From: JBDRDD01 sp043821115
GTDB taxonomy: Bacteria; CAYTYR01; UBA6262; DAOVJB01
Assembly (NCBI GenBank): GCA_043821115.1
Contig: JBDRDD010000017.1
Coordinates: 1-64,000 of the forward strand
Direction of reading: 5' to 3'
Length of the DNA: 64,000 nucleotides
Of this stretch, positions 8,335 to 16,608 are shown piece after piece. A model generated the notes under the pieces. The model made no database searches. It was not told the DNA's origin and was given only the letters and a program-made list of their open reading frames with translations. Position 1 is the stretch's first letter. Every line of letters begins with the position of its first letter. The position numbers were made by a program, and so were the translations under genes.

Positions 8335-8832
8335 TTGGCTAAGATAAGTGCGGAAGGATTAGAACTCAAAGAGACCGTCATCGTAATAAACCGCGTATCC
8401 AAGGTCGTAAAAGGTGGAAAAAGATTCAGTTTCTCCGCCCTTGTGGTCGTTGGAGACGGGAAGGGGCATGTAGGTTGCGGCCTTGGCAAAGCGAACGAAG
8501 TGCAGTCAGCTATAAAGAAGGGAACCACTGTTGCCAAGAAAAGTCTCATCTTTGTTTCGATGAAAGGTTCCACGATCCCCCACGAGGTGCTCGGACATTT
8601 CGGTGCAGGAAAGGTTCTCATGAAACCTGCCGGACCGGGAACCGGAGTTATCGCGGGCGGAGCGGTGAGAGCGGTCCTGGAGGCGGTAGGTGTTAAAGAT
8701 GTGCTCACCAAGTCTCTTGGAACAAACAACCATTCCAATGTGGCCTATGCTACGCTTGAAGGTTTAAAAGAGCTTAGGACAATTGAGGATGTTGCGGCTC
8801 TTCGTGGAAAGACTCCCGAGGAAATCCTTTAA
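8335..8832 (+). CDS. rpsE: 30S ribosomal protein S5
   Basis: S5 acts in decoding fidelity. The 165-residue product starts at TTG 8335 (MAKISAEGLELKETVI) after a strong AGGAGG site. It shows the N-terminal double-stranded RNA-binding domain with GDGKGHVGCGLGKANEVQSA and the C-terminal domain with AGPGTGVIAGGAVRAVLEAVG (in part). The next gene is rplO rather than rpmD. Confidence 0.97.
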   Translation: MAKISAEGLELKETVIVINRVSKVVKGGKRFSFSALVVVGDGKGHVGCGLGKANEVQSAIKKGTTVAKKSLIFVSMKGSTIPHEVLGHFGAGKVLMKPAGPGTGVIAGGAVRAVLEAVGVKDVLTKSLGTNNHSNVAYATLEGLKELRTIEDVAALRGKTPEEIL

Positions 8833-8882
8833 TTAACTTAAATATTGAAGAACAATATTACAATACATGTGAGGATATATAG

Positions 8883-9353
8883 ATGAAACTACAGGACTTA
8901 AAGCCGGCAAAAGGCTCCAGGAAGAGAAGAAAGATAATCGGGCGCGGTCCGGGTTCCGGTCACGGTCTTTACGCGACAAAGGGAATAAAGGGACAGAACG
9001 CGCGTTCAGGCGGAGGCACACGCCCTGGTTTTGAAGGCGGGCAGATGCCTCTTTACAGAAGGATCCCAAAAAGGGGTTTCAAGAACCGCATGCGCAAGAG
9101 TTATTGCGTTGTAAACGTTGGAAGCATAGCGGAAAAATTTGACGCGGGAAGCGAGATAACCCCGGGAGTACTCATCGAGAAGAAGCTCATAAGAAAAAGC
9201 ACCCTCCCTATAAAAGTTCTTGGTGAAGGGGATGTTGGCAAGGCACTTAAGATTAAAGTGCATGCTTTCAGCAAGAGCGCCCAGGAAAAGGTGACAAAAG
9301 CCGGCGGTACGATCGAAGTGATAGAAAAAGGAAAGCCCGAAGAAAAGAAATAG
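8883..9353 (+). CDS. rplO: 50S ribosomal protein L15
   Basis: L15 is a late-assembly 50S protein. The 156-residue product begins MKLQDLKPAKGSRKRRKIIG, with the glycine-rich GRGPGSGHGLYATKGIKGQ stretch, and contains GFEGGQMPLYRRIPKRGFKN. The 50-base gap before it is where rpmD (L30) normally lies. It is AT-rich and holds no open frame of L30 size. Confidence 0.96.
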   Translation: MKLQDLKPAKGSRKRRKIIGRGPGSGHGLYATKGIKGQNARSGGGTRPGFEGGQMPLYRRIPKRGFKNRMRKSYCVVNVGSIAEKFDAGSEITPGVLIEKKLIRKSTLPIKVLGEGDVGKALKIKVHAFSKSAQEKVTKAGGTIEVIEKGKPEEKK

Positions 9354-9385
9354 GGTGAACTAAATTTCACGCTAAGGAGCATAGT

Positions 9386-10717
9386 ATGTTAAGGAGCTTT
9401 CAAGACATTTTCAAGATACCTGAACTGAAGCGAAGACTTTTATTCACACTAGCAATCATAATAGCATACAGAATAGGAGCTTCAATTCCTACTCCCGGAG
9501 TGAACGCCCAGGCACTCATGAATTTCTTTGCAAACCAGAAGGGCACTCTCTTCGGATTCCTGGATATGTTCTCAGGAGGAGCTCTTGGAAGGTTCTCCGT
9601 ATTTGCCCTTGGTATAATGCCATACATTAACGCGTCAATTATCATGTCGCTATTACAAACCGTACTTCCTTACCTTGAACGCTTGAGCAAGGAAGGAGAG
9701 GTAGGCAGGAAAAAGATAACCCAGTATACGCGCTACGGCACGGTATTCCTTGCCCTGATACAGTCCATGGGGCTTATATTCCTGGTAAAGGGTCTTGAGG
9801 CAGAGCAGGGCATAAAGGTTGTCCTTAATCCGGGACTTAGTTTCCAGCTTATGACAATGCTTACACTTACGACCGGTACCATAGTCATCATGTGGCTCGG
9901 TGAGCAGATAACGGAATTCGGTGTGGGTAACGGGATATCGATTATAATCTTCTCCGGTATAGTCGTGAGACTGCCCGCGGTAATAGGGCAGACCGCTCAG
10001 CTTTTCAAAACAGGAGACATAAGTCTTTTTAAGATACTCTTCCTCATGGCGCTTGTTGTTGGGATAGTGGCTCTTGTCGTGTTCGTTGAGCAGGGGCAGA
10101 GAAGGGTTCCTGTACAATACGCGAAACGCATAGTCGGAAGGCGCATGTACGGCGGGCAGAGCACATACCTGCCGCTTAGAGTGGACCAGTCAGGCGTTAT
10201 AGCCGTTATCTTCGCGGTATCGCTCATGATGTTCCCGAGAACTGTGGCTAATTTCTTGCCCAAGGGGAGTTTCCTGCAGGCTATAGTTAACTGGATGCAG
10301 CCCGGGACACCGCTTTATACCATACTTTATGGTGGTCTTATAGTATTTTTCTGCTATTTTTACACGGCCGTTACATTTAATCCGAACGATCTGGCGGAGA
10401 ACATGAAGAAATTCGGAGGGTTCGTGCCCGGGATAAGGCCCGGTGCTCCGACCGCTGATTACATTGACAAGATCCTTACAAGGATAACCCTTGTGGGGGC
10501 GCTTTTTATTGTTTGCATAGCTATCATACCGGATTTCATATTCGGCGGTCTGGGGCTTGGTTTCTGGGGCAATATCTTCAGCGGTACCGCGATACTTATC
10601 GTTGTAGGTGTAGCTCTTGATACTATGGGGCAGATAGAAAGCCACCTTCTTATGCGTCACTACGACGGGTTTATGGGCAAGGGCAAATTGAAGGGCAGAT
10701 ATTTTAATATAAAATGA
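9386..10717 (+). CDS. secY: Protein translocase subunit SecY
   Basis: SecY is the pore subunit of the SecYEG translocon in the inner membrane. The 443-residue product has about ten hydrophobic segments. It has the N-terminal motif RIGASIPTPGVN and the conserved block GNGISIIIFSGIV, and the cytosolic loop VEQGQRRVPVQYAKRIVGRR that contacts SecA and the ribosome. secG is encoded at 22131. The last four bases overlap map (ATGA), so adk, often found between secY and map, is absent. Confidence 0.97.
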   Translation: MLRSFQDIFKIPELKRRLLFTLAIIIAYRIGASIPTPGVNAQALMNFFANQKGTLFGFLDMFSGGALGRFSVFALGIMPYINASIIMSLLQTVLPYLERLSKEGEVGRKKITQYTRYGTVFLALIQSMGLIFLVKGLEAEQGIKVVLNPGLSFQLMTMLTLTTGTIVIMWLGEQITEFGVGNGISIIIFSGIVVRLPAVIGQTAQLFKTGDISLFKILFLMALVVGIVALVVFVEQGQRRVPVQYAKRIVGRRMYGGQSTYLPLRVDQSGVIAVIFAVSLMMFPRTVANFLPKGSFLQAIVNWMQPGTPLYTILYGGLIVFFCYFYTAVTFNPNDLAENMKKFGGFVPGIRPGAPTADYIDKILTRITLVGALFIVCIAIIPDFIFGGLGLGFWGNIFSGTAILIVVGVALDTMGQIESHLLMRHYDGFMGKGKLKGRYFNIK

Positions 10718-11460
10718 TAGTTATAAAGTCCCCCCGTGAAATTGAAGAGATGCGAAAGAGTGCAAGGATCGTAGCTCAGGTGTCTCAGCGCTTAAGGGAC
10801 GCGATTAAACCGGGAGTGAGCAGCAAGAAACTAGATGATATAGCAGTCGAGTGGATAAAGAAGTACGACGCGAAACCCGCGTTTTTAGGATACAGGGGAT
10901 TCCCCGCCAGTGTATGCACCTCATTCAATGAGCAGGTCGTGCACGGGATACCGGGAGACAGGTTACTCCAAGACGGTGACATAATAAGCGTTGATGTCGG
11001 GGTGTTCTTCGAAGGGTTTTGCGGTGACATGGCGTTTACCGCGGGCGTCGGGAGCATTGACAATCAAAAAGAAAAACTTTTAAGAGTGACTGAGGATTCC
11101 CTGTACAAAGGAACCGAGAAGGCGCTTGCCTCGGGGCATCTGGGTGACATATCAAACGCCATCCAGACGTTTGTAGAGGGCCAGGGGTTTTCGGTTGTGC
11201 GGGATTTCGTAGGCCACGGCATAGGACGCGAGATGCACGAGGAGCCCCAGATACCCAACTTTGGTCCCCAAGGCAAAGGGCCGAAGCTCGAAGTGGGGAT
11301 GGTGCTCGCACTTGAGCCAATGGTCAATATGGGCACCTGGCAGGTGAGGGTCCTGCCTGACGGCTGGACCGTGGTTACAGCAGACGGTAGCCTTTCATGT
11401 CACTTCGAACATATGATCGCGATTGGTGAAAATGGTCCGGAAATTCTGACCAAATTATAG
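10714..11460 (+). CDS. map: Methionine aminopeptidase, type I
   Basis: This enzyme removes the initiator methionine from nascent proteins. The 248-residue product has the pita-bread fold signatures: VCTSFNEQVVHGIPGDRLL with the substrate-loop histidine, a DVGVFFEGFCGDMAFT metal site with the two aspartates, FVGHGIGREMHEEPQIPNFG with the active histidine, and LEPMVNMG plus HFEHMIAI with the metal-binding glutamates. It overlaps secY by four bases, so the two are probably translationally coupled. Confidence 0.97.
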   Translation: MIVIKSPREIEEMRKSARIVAQVSQRLRDAIKPGVSSKKLDDIAVEWIKKYDAKPAFLGYRGFPASVCTSFNEQVVHGIPGDRLLQDGDIISVDVGVFFEGFCGDMAFTAGVGSIDNQKEKLLRVTEDSLYKGTEKALASGHLGDISNAIQTFVEGQGFSVVRDFVGHGIGREMHEEPQIPNFGPQGKGPKLEVGMVLALEPMVNMGTWQVRVLPDGWTVVTADGSLSCHFEHMIAIGENGPEILTKL

Positions 11461-11474
11461 GAAGAAGGTGTAGT

Positions 11475-11693
11475 ATGCCTAAGAAAGATGCGATCGAGGT
11501 TGAAGGCACCATACTCGAAGCTCTGCCGAACGCAATGTTCAAGGTGGAAATTGAAAACGGTCACAAGGTGCTCGCGCACATCTCGGGGAAGATGAGAATG
11601 CACTTCATCAAGATACTTCCCGGTGACAAGGTGAAAGTCGAGCTATCCCCGTATGACCTTTCAAGGGGAAGGATAACCTACCGTTCCAAGTAG
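11475..11693 (+). CDS. infA: Translation initiation factor IF-1
   Basis: IF-1 is the 72-residue OB-fold factor that occupies the A site during initiation. The sequence MPKKDAIEVEGTILEALPNA and the end DLSRGRITYRSK match the family throughout. It lies 14 bases after map and 54 before rpmJ, the common map-infA-rpmJ-rpsM order. Confidence 0.97.
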   Translation: MPKKDAIEVEGTILEALPNAMFKVEIENGHKVLAHISGKMRMHFIKILPGDKVKVELSPYDLSRGRITYRSK

Positions 11694-11747
11694 CACCTGT
11701 GTTGTAGCGAGTCTAGAGAGAAAAATATAAAAAAGGATACGCGCAAA

Positions 11748-11861
11748 ATGAAGATAAGGGCATCAGTAAAACCCATGTGCAAGAAGTGCAAGATAATAAA
11801 AAGAAAAGGTATAGTAACGATTATATGCAGTAATCCCCGCCACAAGCAGAAGCAGGGATAA
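11748..11861 (+). CDS. rpmJ: 50S ribosomal protein L36, zinc-binding type
   Basis: This small 37-residue gene begins MKIRASVKPMCKKCKIIKRK and ends with CSNPRHKQKQG. The zinc ligands C11, C14, C27 and H32 are all present, so it is the zinc form, in line with the zinc form of S14 at 6712. An AAAAGGAT site precedes the ATG. It lies between infA and rpsM as in most bacteria. Confidence 0.96.
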   Translation: MKIRASVKPMCKKCKIIKRKGIVTIICSNPRHKQKQG

Positions 11862-11910
11862 GAAGTATTTAATTTTGCATACACGAGATTTTATATGAGG
11901 AGGAGTACGA

Positions 11911-12309
11911 ATGGCACGAATATCAGGTGTCGATTTACCGAAGAACAAGAAAGTTGAGATCGGTCTCACCTATATTTACGGTATCGGCAGAATCTCGGCA
12001 CAGAAGATCCTGGAGGAGACAAACATAAATCCTAATACAAGGGTGAAGGATCTGACCGAAGAGGAAATAAATAAGCTTAGATCCGTGATACAGGCATCTT
12101 ACCAGGTTGAGGGAACACTCAGACGAGAAGTAGCAATGAACGTGAAGCGCATGAGCGAAATAGGCTGCTATAGAGGAATTCGCCACAGGAAGAACCTGCC
12201 TGTCAGGGGTCAGAGAACACGTACCAACGCGAGAACCAAACGTGGCCTCAGGAAGACCGTGGGTGCCAGCAAAGTCAAGCCGCAGCAGGGTGCTCCGGCA
12301 AAGAAATAA
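11911..12309 (+). CDS. rpsM: 30S ribosomal protein S13
   Basis: S13 forms intersubunit bridges and contacts the P-site tRNA. The 132-residue product begins MARISGVDLPKNKKVEIGLT and has the helix-two-turn-helix element YIYGIGRISAQKIL and the basic tail RHRKNLPVRGQRTRTNARTK. It is a few residues longer than E. coli S13 because of a KPQQGAPAKK end. A GAGGAGGAG site precedes the ATG. Confidence 0.97.
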   Translation: MARISGVDLPKNKKVEIGLTYIYGIGRISAQKILEETNINPNTRVKDLTEEEINKLRSVIQASYQVEGTLRREVAMNVKRMSEIGCYRGIRHRKNLPVRGQRTRTNARTKRGLRKTVGASKVKPQQGAPAKK

Positions 12310-12345
12310 TAAAGCAATAACGATATAAGGAAGGGGTAGTTATTT

Positions 12346-12780
12346 ATGGCTACAAAAGCAACTGCAAAGAAACAACCGAGTGCCAAAGCAGCACCAAAAA
12401 CAAAGTCTAAGAGGAAGAAGAAAGCTTCCAAGGGAGTTGTTGTCGGAGTCGCTCACATAAAGGCAACGTTCAACAACACTATCATAAGTATAACAGATAC
12501 CGCTGGAAACGTCATATCCTGGGCAAGCGCCGGAGAGCTTGGCTTCAAAGGCTCCAGGAAAGGTACGCCGTTCGCAGCTCAGATGGCAGCGGAGTCTGCT
12601 GCAAAGAAAGCGATGCAGCAGGGACTCAAGGAGGTTTCCGTACACGTTAAAGGCCCGGGTTCAGGAAGGGAAACAGCCATACGCTCGCTTCAGGCTGCCG
12701 GACTCGAGATAAGCTTGATAAAGGATGTAACCCCTATTCCACATAACGGATGTCGGGCGCCCAAACAGCGAAGGGTATAA
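12346..12780 (+). CDS. rpsK: 30S ribosomal protein S11
   Basis: S11 lines the mRNA exit channel on the platform. The 144-residue product has a lysine- and alanine-rich N-terminal extension of about 25 residues, then AHIKATFNNTIISITDTAGN and the C-terminal DVTPIPHNGCRAPKQRRV. The next gene is rpoA; rpsD, which normally follows rpsK in the alpha operon, is not here. Confidence 0.97.
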   Translation: MATKATAKKQPSAKAAPKTKSKRKKKASKGVVVGVAHIKATFNNTIISITDTAGNVISWASAGELGFKGSRKGTPFAAQMAAESAAKKAMQQGLKEVSVHVKGPGSGRETAIRSLQAAGLEISLIKDVTPIPHNGCRAPKQRRV

Positions 12781-12788
12781 ATTTCAGT

Positions 12789-12812
12789 GCCGGACATCAA
12801 GATTTGTCTGGT
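12789..12812 (+). promoter_or_regulatory. Hairpin ahead of rpoA
   Basis: An inverted repeat, CCGGACA at 12790-12796 and TGTCTGG at 12805-12811 (one G-U pair), forms a seven-pair stem with an eight-base loop in the 55-base gap between rpsK and rpoA. There is no T-tract, so it is not an intrinsic terminator. It sits where rpsD is missing. It may be a translational control site, an mRNA-processing site or chance. Confidence 0.35.
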
Positions 12813-12835
12813 TATGCAAGGAGGAGTAAAGCATT

Positions 12836-13804
12836 ATGAACTTAAAAACTATCATAAGGCCTAAGAAGCTTGAGTGGGAGAAGGTAACCTCGGATAACAC
12901 CTACGGGAAATTTATCGCCGAGCCATTTGAGCGCGGGTATGGACATACGATAGGCAACTCGCTGCGCAGGATACTGCTCTCAAGCCTGGACGGCGCAGCC
13001 GTAACAAGTGTGAAGATTGACAAGGTCCTGCAGGAGTTCTCCACTATAAAAGGCGTTGGGGAAGATGTGGTAGCTATTCTTCTTAACCTCAAGAGCCTTC
13101 GCCTTAAAATGTTCACAGACGGTCCGGAAACGCTCACTCTTAAATCCAATAAGGCGGGTAAGCTAAGAGCAAAGGATATCGAACCCAACAACAACATAGA
13201 GATACTCAATCCAGACCTTCATATAGCTACGCTTAGCTCATCAGGTAAGATTGACATGGTGATGGAAGTCAACAAGGGAAGGGGTTATGTGCCTGCCGAA
13301 AAAAACAAGAAGGAAGGCCAGCCGATAGGTGTCATACCTCTTGATGCAATATTTACCCCGGTTCATAAAGTGGCTTACACCGTAGAGAACGCGCGTATCG
13401 GCCAGGTGACAGATTATGATCGTCTGATCATGGAGATCTGGACTGATGGAAGTGTCGTGCCGGCGGATGCCCTCGCATACGCTGCCAAGATACAAAAGGA
13501 TTTGCTTAACATATTCATTAATTTCGAGGAAGAGGAAGACGATACATCAAATGTACAGAAGGCGGAAGACAAGGAACATCAGAAGATCAAGGAACTTCTT
13601 ATGCAGAGTGTTGATATAATAGAGCTCTCGGTCAGGTCTTCAAACTGCCTGCAGGTAGCGAAGATAAAGACACTGGGCGCTCTTGTGAGCAAAACCGAAC
13701 AGGATCTTTTGAAAGTAAAGAACTTCGGTAAAAAGTCCCTCAACGAAATAGGGAAGAAGCTAAAAGAACTTGGGCTTTCCCTGGGGATGCAGATACCGAA
13801 ATAA
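12836..13804 (+). CDS. rpoA: DNA-directed RNA polymerase subunit alpha
   Basis: The 322-residue product has both alpha domains. The N-terminal assembly domain shows FERGYGHTIGNSLRRILLSS (about residues 31-50) and the C-terminal DNA-binding domain shows the helix-hairpin-helix region VKNFGKKSLNEIGKKLKELG. The two are joined by an acidic linker near residue 235. The gene is 55 bases after rpsK, following an AAGGAGGAG site, and 15 bases before rplQ. Confidence 0.97.
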   Translation: MNLKTIIRPKKLEWEKVTSDNTYGKFIAEPFERGYGHTIGNSLRRILLSSLDGAAVTSVKIDKVLQEFSTIKGVGEDVVAILLNLKSLRLKMFTDGPETLTLKSNKAGKLRAKDIEPNNNIEILNPDLHIATLSSSGKIDMVMEVNKGRGYVPAEKNKKEGQPIGVIPLDAIFTPVHKVAYTVENARIGQVTDYDRLIMEIWTDGSVVPADALAYAAKIQKDLLNIFINFEEEEDDTSNVQKAEDKEHQKIKELLMQSVDIIELSVRSSNCLQVAKIKTLGALVSKTEQDLLKVKNFGKKSLNEIGKKLKELGLSLGMQIPK

Positions 13805-13819
13805 ATAAAGGAGCACCAA

Positions 13820-14170
13820 ATGGCAGAAGGGAAAAATGGCAGAAAACTTTCAAGGACCAAGGGACACAGGAAAGCCCTAATGTCCAATATGGCAACAAGC
13901 TTGCTTCAATATGAGCAGATAACCACCACGCAGGCAAAGGCTAAGGAGCTCCGGAAGGTAGTGGAGCGCTTGATAACCCTTTCAAAAAAAGGTGATCTCT
14001 CCTCCAGGCGCCTTGCATTACGCACTTTAAGGGATAAAAAAATACTGAAGAAGCTTTTTGATACGCTGGGAGAGAGGTTCAAGGAGAGAAAAGGTGGTTA
14101 CACCAGCATAATAAAGATACCGCCGCGAAAAGGTGACGCGGCTCCGCAGGCTATTATAAGGTTACTCTAG
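13820..14170 (+). CDS. rplQ: 50S ribosomal protein L17
   Basis: L17 is near the tunnel exit. The 116-residue product has the family block LSRTKGHRKALMSNMATSLL with T and R rich helices, and QITTTQAKAKELRKVVERLI. It closes the alpha cluster. mreB follows 34 bases downstream with no intrinsic terminator between them. Confidence 0.97.
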   Translation: MAEGKNGRKLSRTKGHRKALMSNMATSLLQYEQITTTQAKAKELRKVVERLITLSKKGDLSSRRLALRTLRDKKILKKLFDTLGERFKERKGGYTSIIKIPPRKGDAAPQAIIRLL

Positions 14171-14204
14171 AGCGATCTCTTAAAAGACGGTCGGGGAGGT
14201 GGCT

Positions 14205-15251
14205 GTGTTTAATTTTTTAAGTAAGCTCGGCTTTTTTTCAAATGACATAGGCATAGATCTGGGAACGGCTACGACACTTGTCTGTTTGAAAGGTAAAGGT
14301 ATAATACTCAATGAACCTTCTGTTGTCGCCATAGACAAGGAGACACACGAGGTACTGGCGGTAGGCGATGAGGCAAAGAAGATGCTGGGGAGAACACCTG
14401 CCAACATCGTCGCTATAAGACCGCTTCGAAACGGTGTTATAGCGGACTTTGAGGTAACCCAGGAGATGATCAGGTATTTCATAAAAAAAGCCCACCAGCG
14501 AAGGAGTCTGCTGAGCCCGCGTACGGTAATAGGTGTACCGTCCGGTATCACGGGAGTGGAGAGAAGGGCTGTCAAGGAAGCCGCGCAGCAGGCAGGCGCG
14601 CGCGAGGTCTACCTGATAGAAGAGCCGATGGCGGCTGCCATAGGCGCCAACATCCCTGTGCAGGAACCCGCAGGCAGCATGATAGTTGACGTAGGCGGCG
14701 GCACGACAGAGGTTGCCGTCATAGCTCTTGGCGGAATGGTGGTAAGCAACTCCATCCGCGTGGCAGGCGATGAAATGGATGAAGCCATAATTGCTTATCT
14801 TAAGAAAAACTACAGCCTTGTTGTCGGGGAGAGAACCTCTGAGGAAGTCAAAATCCGTATAGGTTCTGTTTTTCCGCAGGAGCAGGAAGAAGTTCTTGAA
14901 GTTAAGGGAAGGAGTCTCAGGACCGGATTACCGGAGACAATAGAGATAACTTCCGAAGAAGTAAGAAATGCTCTCAATGAACCGGTCAAGCTGATAGTTG
15001 AGACCGTGAAATCCACACTGGAGCAGACTCCGCCAGAACTTTCAAGTGATATAATAGAACGCGGTATAGTGCTTGCCGGAGGAGGTTCGCTGCTGAGGGG
15101 ATTTGACAGGCTTCTCAGCCAGGAAACAGGCTTGCCGGTAAATCTGGCGAGCGATCCTATGACCTGCGTCGTACGCGGTACCGAGATGTATCTGGAGGAA
15201 ATAAGTCACCGTCCGAAGCTAAGGCGGCGTATGGTACAAAAAGAAAGATAG
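14205..15251 (+). CDS. mreB: Rod shape-determining protein MreB
   Basis: MreB is the bacterial actin that guides the elongasome along the inner membrane. The 348-residue product has the phosphate-1 motif DIGIDLGTATTLV, the phosphate-2 motif MIVDVGGGTTEVAVIALGG and the adenosine motif GIVLAGGGSLLRGFD. I start it at GTG 14205, five bases after the GGAGG site; the in-frame GTG at 14199 overlaps that site. It heads an mreB-mreC-mreD-mrdA-rodA block directly behind the ribosomal cluster. Confidence 0.96.
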   Translation: MFNFLSKLGFFSNDIGIDLGTATTLVCLKGKGIILNEPSVVAIDKETHEVLAVGDEAKKMLGRTPANIVAIRPLRNGVIADFEVTQEMIRYFIKKAHQRRSLLSPRTVIGVPSGITGVERRAVKEAAQQAGAREVYLIEEPMAAAIGANIPVQEPAGSMIVDVGGGTTEVAVIALGGMVVSNSIRVAGDEMDEAIIAYLKKNYSLVVGERTSEEVKIRIGSVFPQEQEEVLEVKGRSLRTGLPETIEITSEEVRNALNEPVKLIVETVKSTLEQTPPELSSDIIERGIVLAGGGSLLRGFDRLLSQETGLPVNLASDPMTCVVRGTEMYLEEISHRPKLRRRMVQKER

Positions 15252-15260
15252 ACAACACGT

Positions 15261-16085
15261 ATGTCGTTCTTCTGGTATCAGCACAAAGTATCTATAATAT
15301 TCGTTCTCCTGGCAGTTTTGTCAGTCGGGATGCTTACGTTTCCACAGGCTTCTTGTTTGAATAGAACAAGGAGCCTTTTTATTTATCTATTCGCTCCCTC
15401 GCAGGAGATAACCACAAAACTCGCACAGAACACGACTGGTTTCTGGGATAACATATCCGCCCTTGTCAATGCAAGAGAGGAGAACACAGAACTCCACGAG
15501 GCGATACAATTACTCAAGAACAATAACAACAAGCTCGAGGAAGACCTCAAGGAGTATGAGCGGCTTAAAAAACTCTTACAGCTAAAAGAATCTCTTCCTT
15601 ACTCCACTACCGTGGCACGTGTTATAGCCCGCTCTCCCGGAGAGATATTCACAACGGTAATAATAGATAAAGGCAAAAAAGACGGCATAGGCGTAAATAT
15701 GCCTGTCGTCTCCTACTACCTCGATACACAGGGTGTCGTGGGCAAGGTTTTACAGGTGACCAATGAGGCTTCAACGGTGCTTCTTTTGACAAATCCATTG
15801 AGCAAGATAAGCGCTGTAGTTAGCCGTACGCGCTTTGACGGGCTTATCGAGGGTATTGGGGAGTCCCAAAGATGCCTTCTTAACTATGTACCCATTCATG
15901 GTGACGTGAGACAGGGAGATGTAATAATAACATCGGGTAAGGGGAGCCTGTTCCCTGAGGGAATTCTCATAGGAAAAGTTAGAAACGTCAACATAAACGA
16001 AGGCGAGTTATACAAGTCCGCTGATGTTGAGCTGGTAATAGATCTTGGAAAGCTTGAGGAAGTGCTTGTTGTAAGAACAAAGTAA
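15261..16085 (+). CDS. mreC: Rod shape-determining protein MreC
   Basis: MreC is a bitopic inner-membrane protein that activates PBP2 from the periplasmic side. The 274-residue product has one N-terminal transmembrane helix (about residues 10-30), a coiled coil near residues 70-110 (ENTELHEAIQLLKNNNNKLE) and the paired beta-barrel domain with GKKDGIGVNMPVV and SPLSKISAVVSRTRFDGLIEG. It lies nine bases after mreB; its own ribosome binding site is weak, which suggests coupling. Confidence 0.93.
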   Translation: MSFFWYQHKVSIIFVLLAVLSVGMLTFPQASCLNRTRSLFIYLFAPSQEITTKLAQNTTGFWDNISALVNAREENTELHEAIQLLKNNNNKLEEDLKEYERLKKLLQLKESLPYSTTVARVIARSPGEIFTTVIIDKGKKDGIGVNMPVVSYYLDTQGVVGKVLQVTNEASTVLLLTNPLSKISAVVSRTRFDGLIEGIGESQRCLLNYVPIHGDVRQGDVIITSGKGSLFPEGILIGKVRNVNINEGELYKSADVELVIDLGKLEEVLVVRTK

Positions 16086-16096
16086 GGCGGTTTTGG

Positions 16097-16588
16097 ATGA
16101 ACATTATAATAGTCGGATTTATTCTCATCATAACGGTAATATTCCAGACAACGCTTGCCAGCTATCTGGCCCTTTTCGGGGTAAAGCCGGATATGCTTCT
16201 CATTATAGTGGTATACCTTGGTTTCAAACGCGGTCCCATGTTCGGGCAGATGGGCGGTTTCCTGAGCGGATTCATGGAGGATATGTTTACGGGAAACCTT
16301 ATAGGCATAAATGCTCTAAGTAAAACGATAATAGGTAACCTCACCGGCCATCTCAAGGGGCAACTCGCTTTTGAGAATGCCGTGACCCAGATAGTAATGA
16401 TAGCGGTTGCAACCGCCTGTCATGTGCTGGTGTCATTTTTCGCACAGGTCATCTTCACAAGCTATATACCTTCTATTCTTGCCACTATAAGATACACCGT
16501 TATTGCCTTCATCTACAACGGACTTCTGGCGGTACTTGTCTTTGCCATCCTTGACAGGATGGGAATGGCAAGAGGCGTCGAGCGGTAA
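16097..16588 (+). CDS. mreD: Rod shape-determining protein MreD
   Basis: This 163-residue, highly hydrophobic protein has five to six predicted membrane helices. It has the family-like stretch ALFGVKPDMLLIIVVYLGFKRG (in part) and GGFLSGFMEDMFTGNLIGIN. MreD connects MreC to the rest of the elongasome. Identification rests on hydropathy, this motif and its position between mreC and PBP2, which is diagnostic. Confidence 0.92.
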   Translation: MNIIIVGFILIITVIFQTTLASYLALFGVKPDMLLIIVVYLGFKRGPMFGQMGGFLSGFMEDMFTGNLIGINALSKTIIGNLTGHLKGQLAFENAVTQIVMIAVATACHVLVSFFAQVIFTSYIPSILATIRYTVIAFIYNGLLAVLVFAILDRMGMARGVER

Positions 16589-16608
16589 AAGAAAGCGTAA
16601 AACATATT

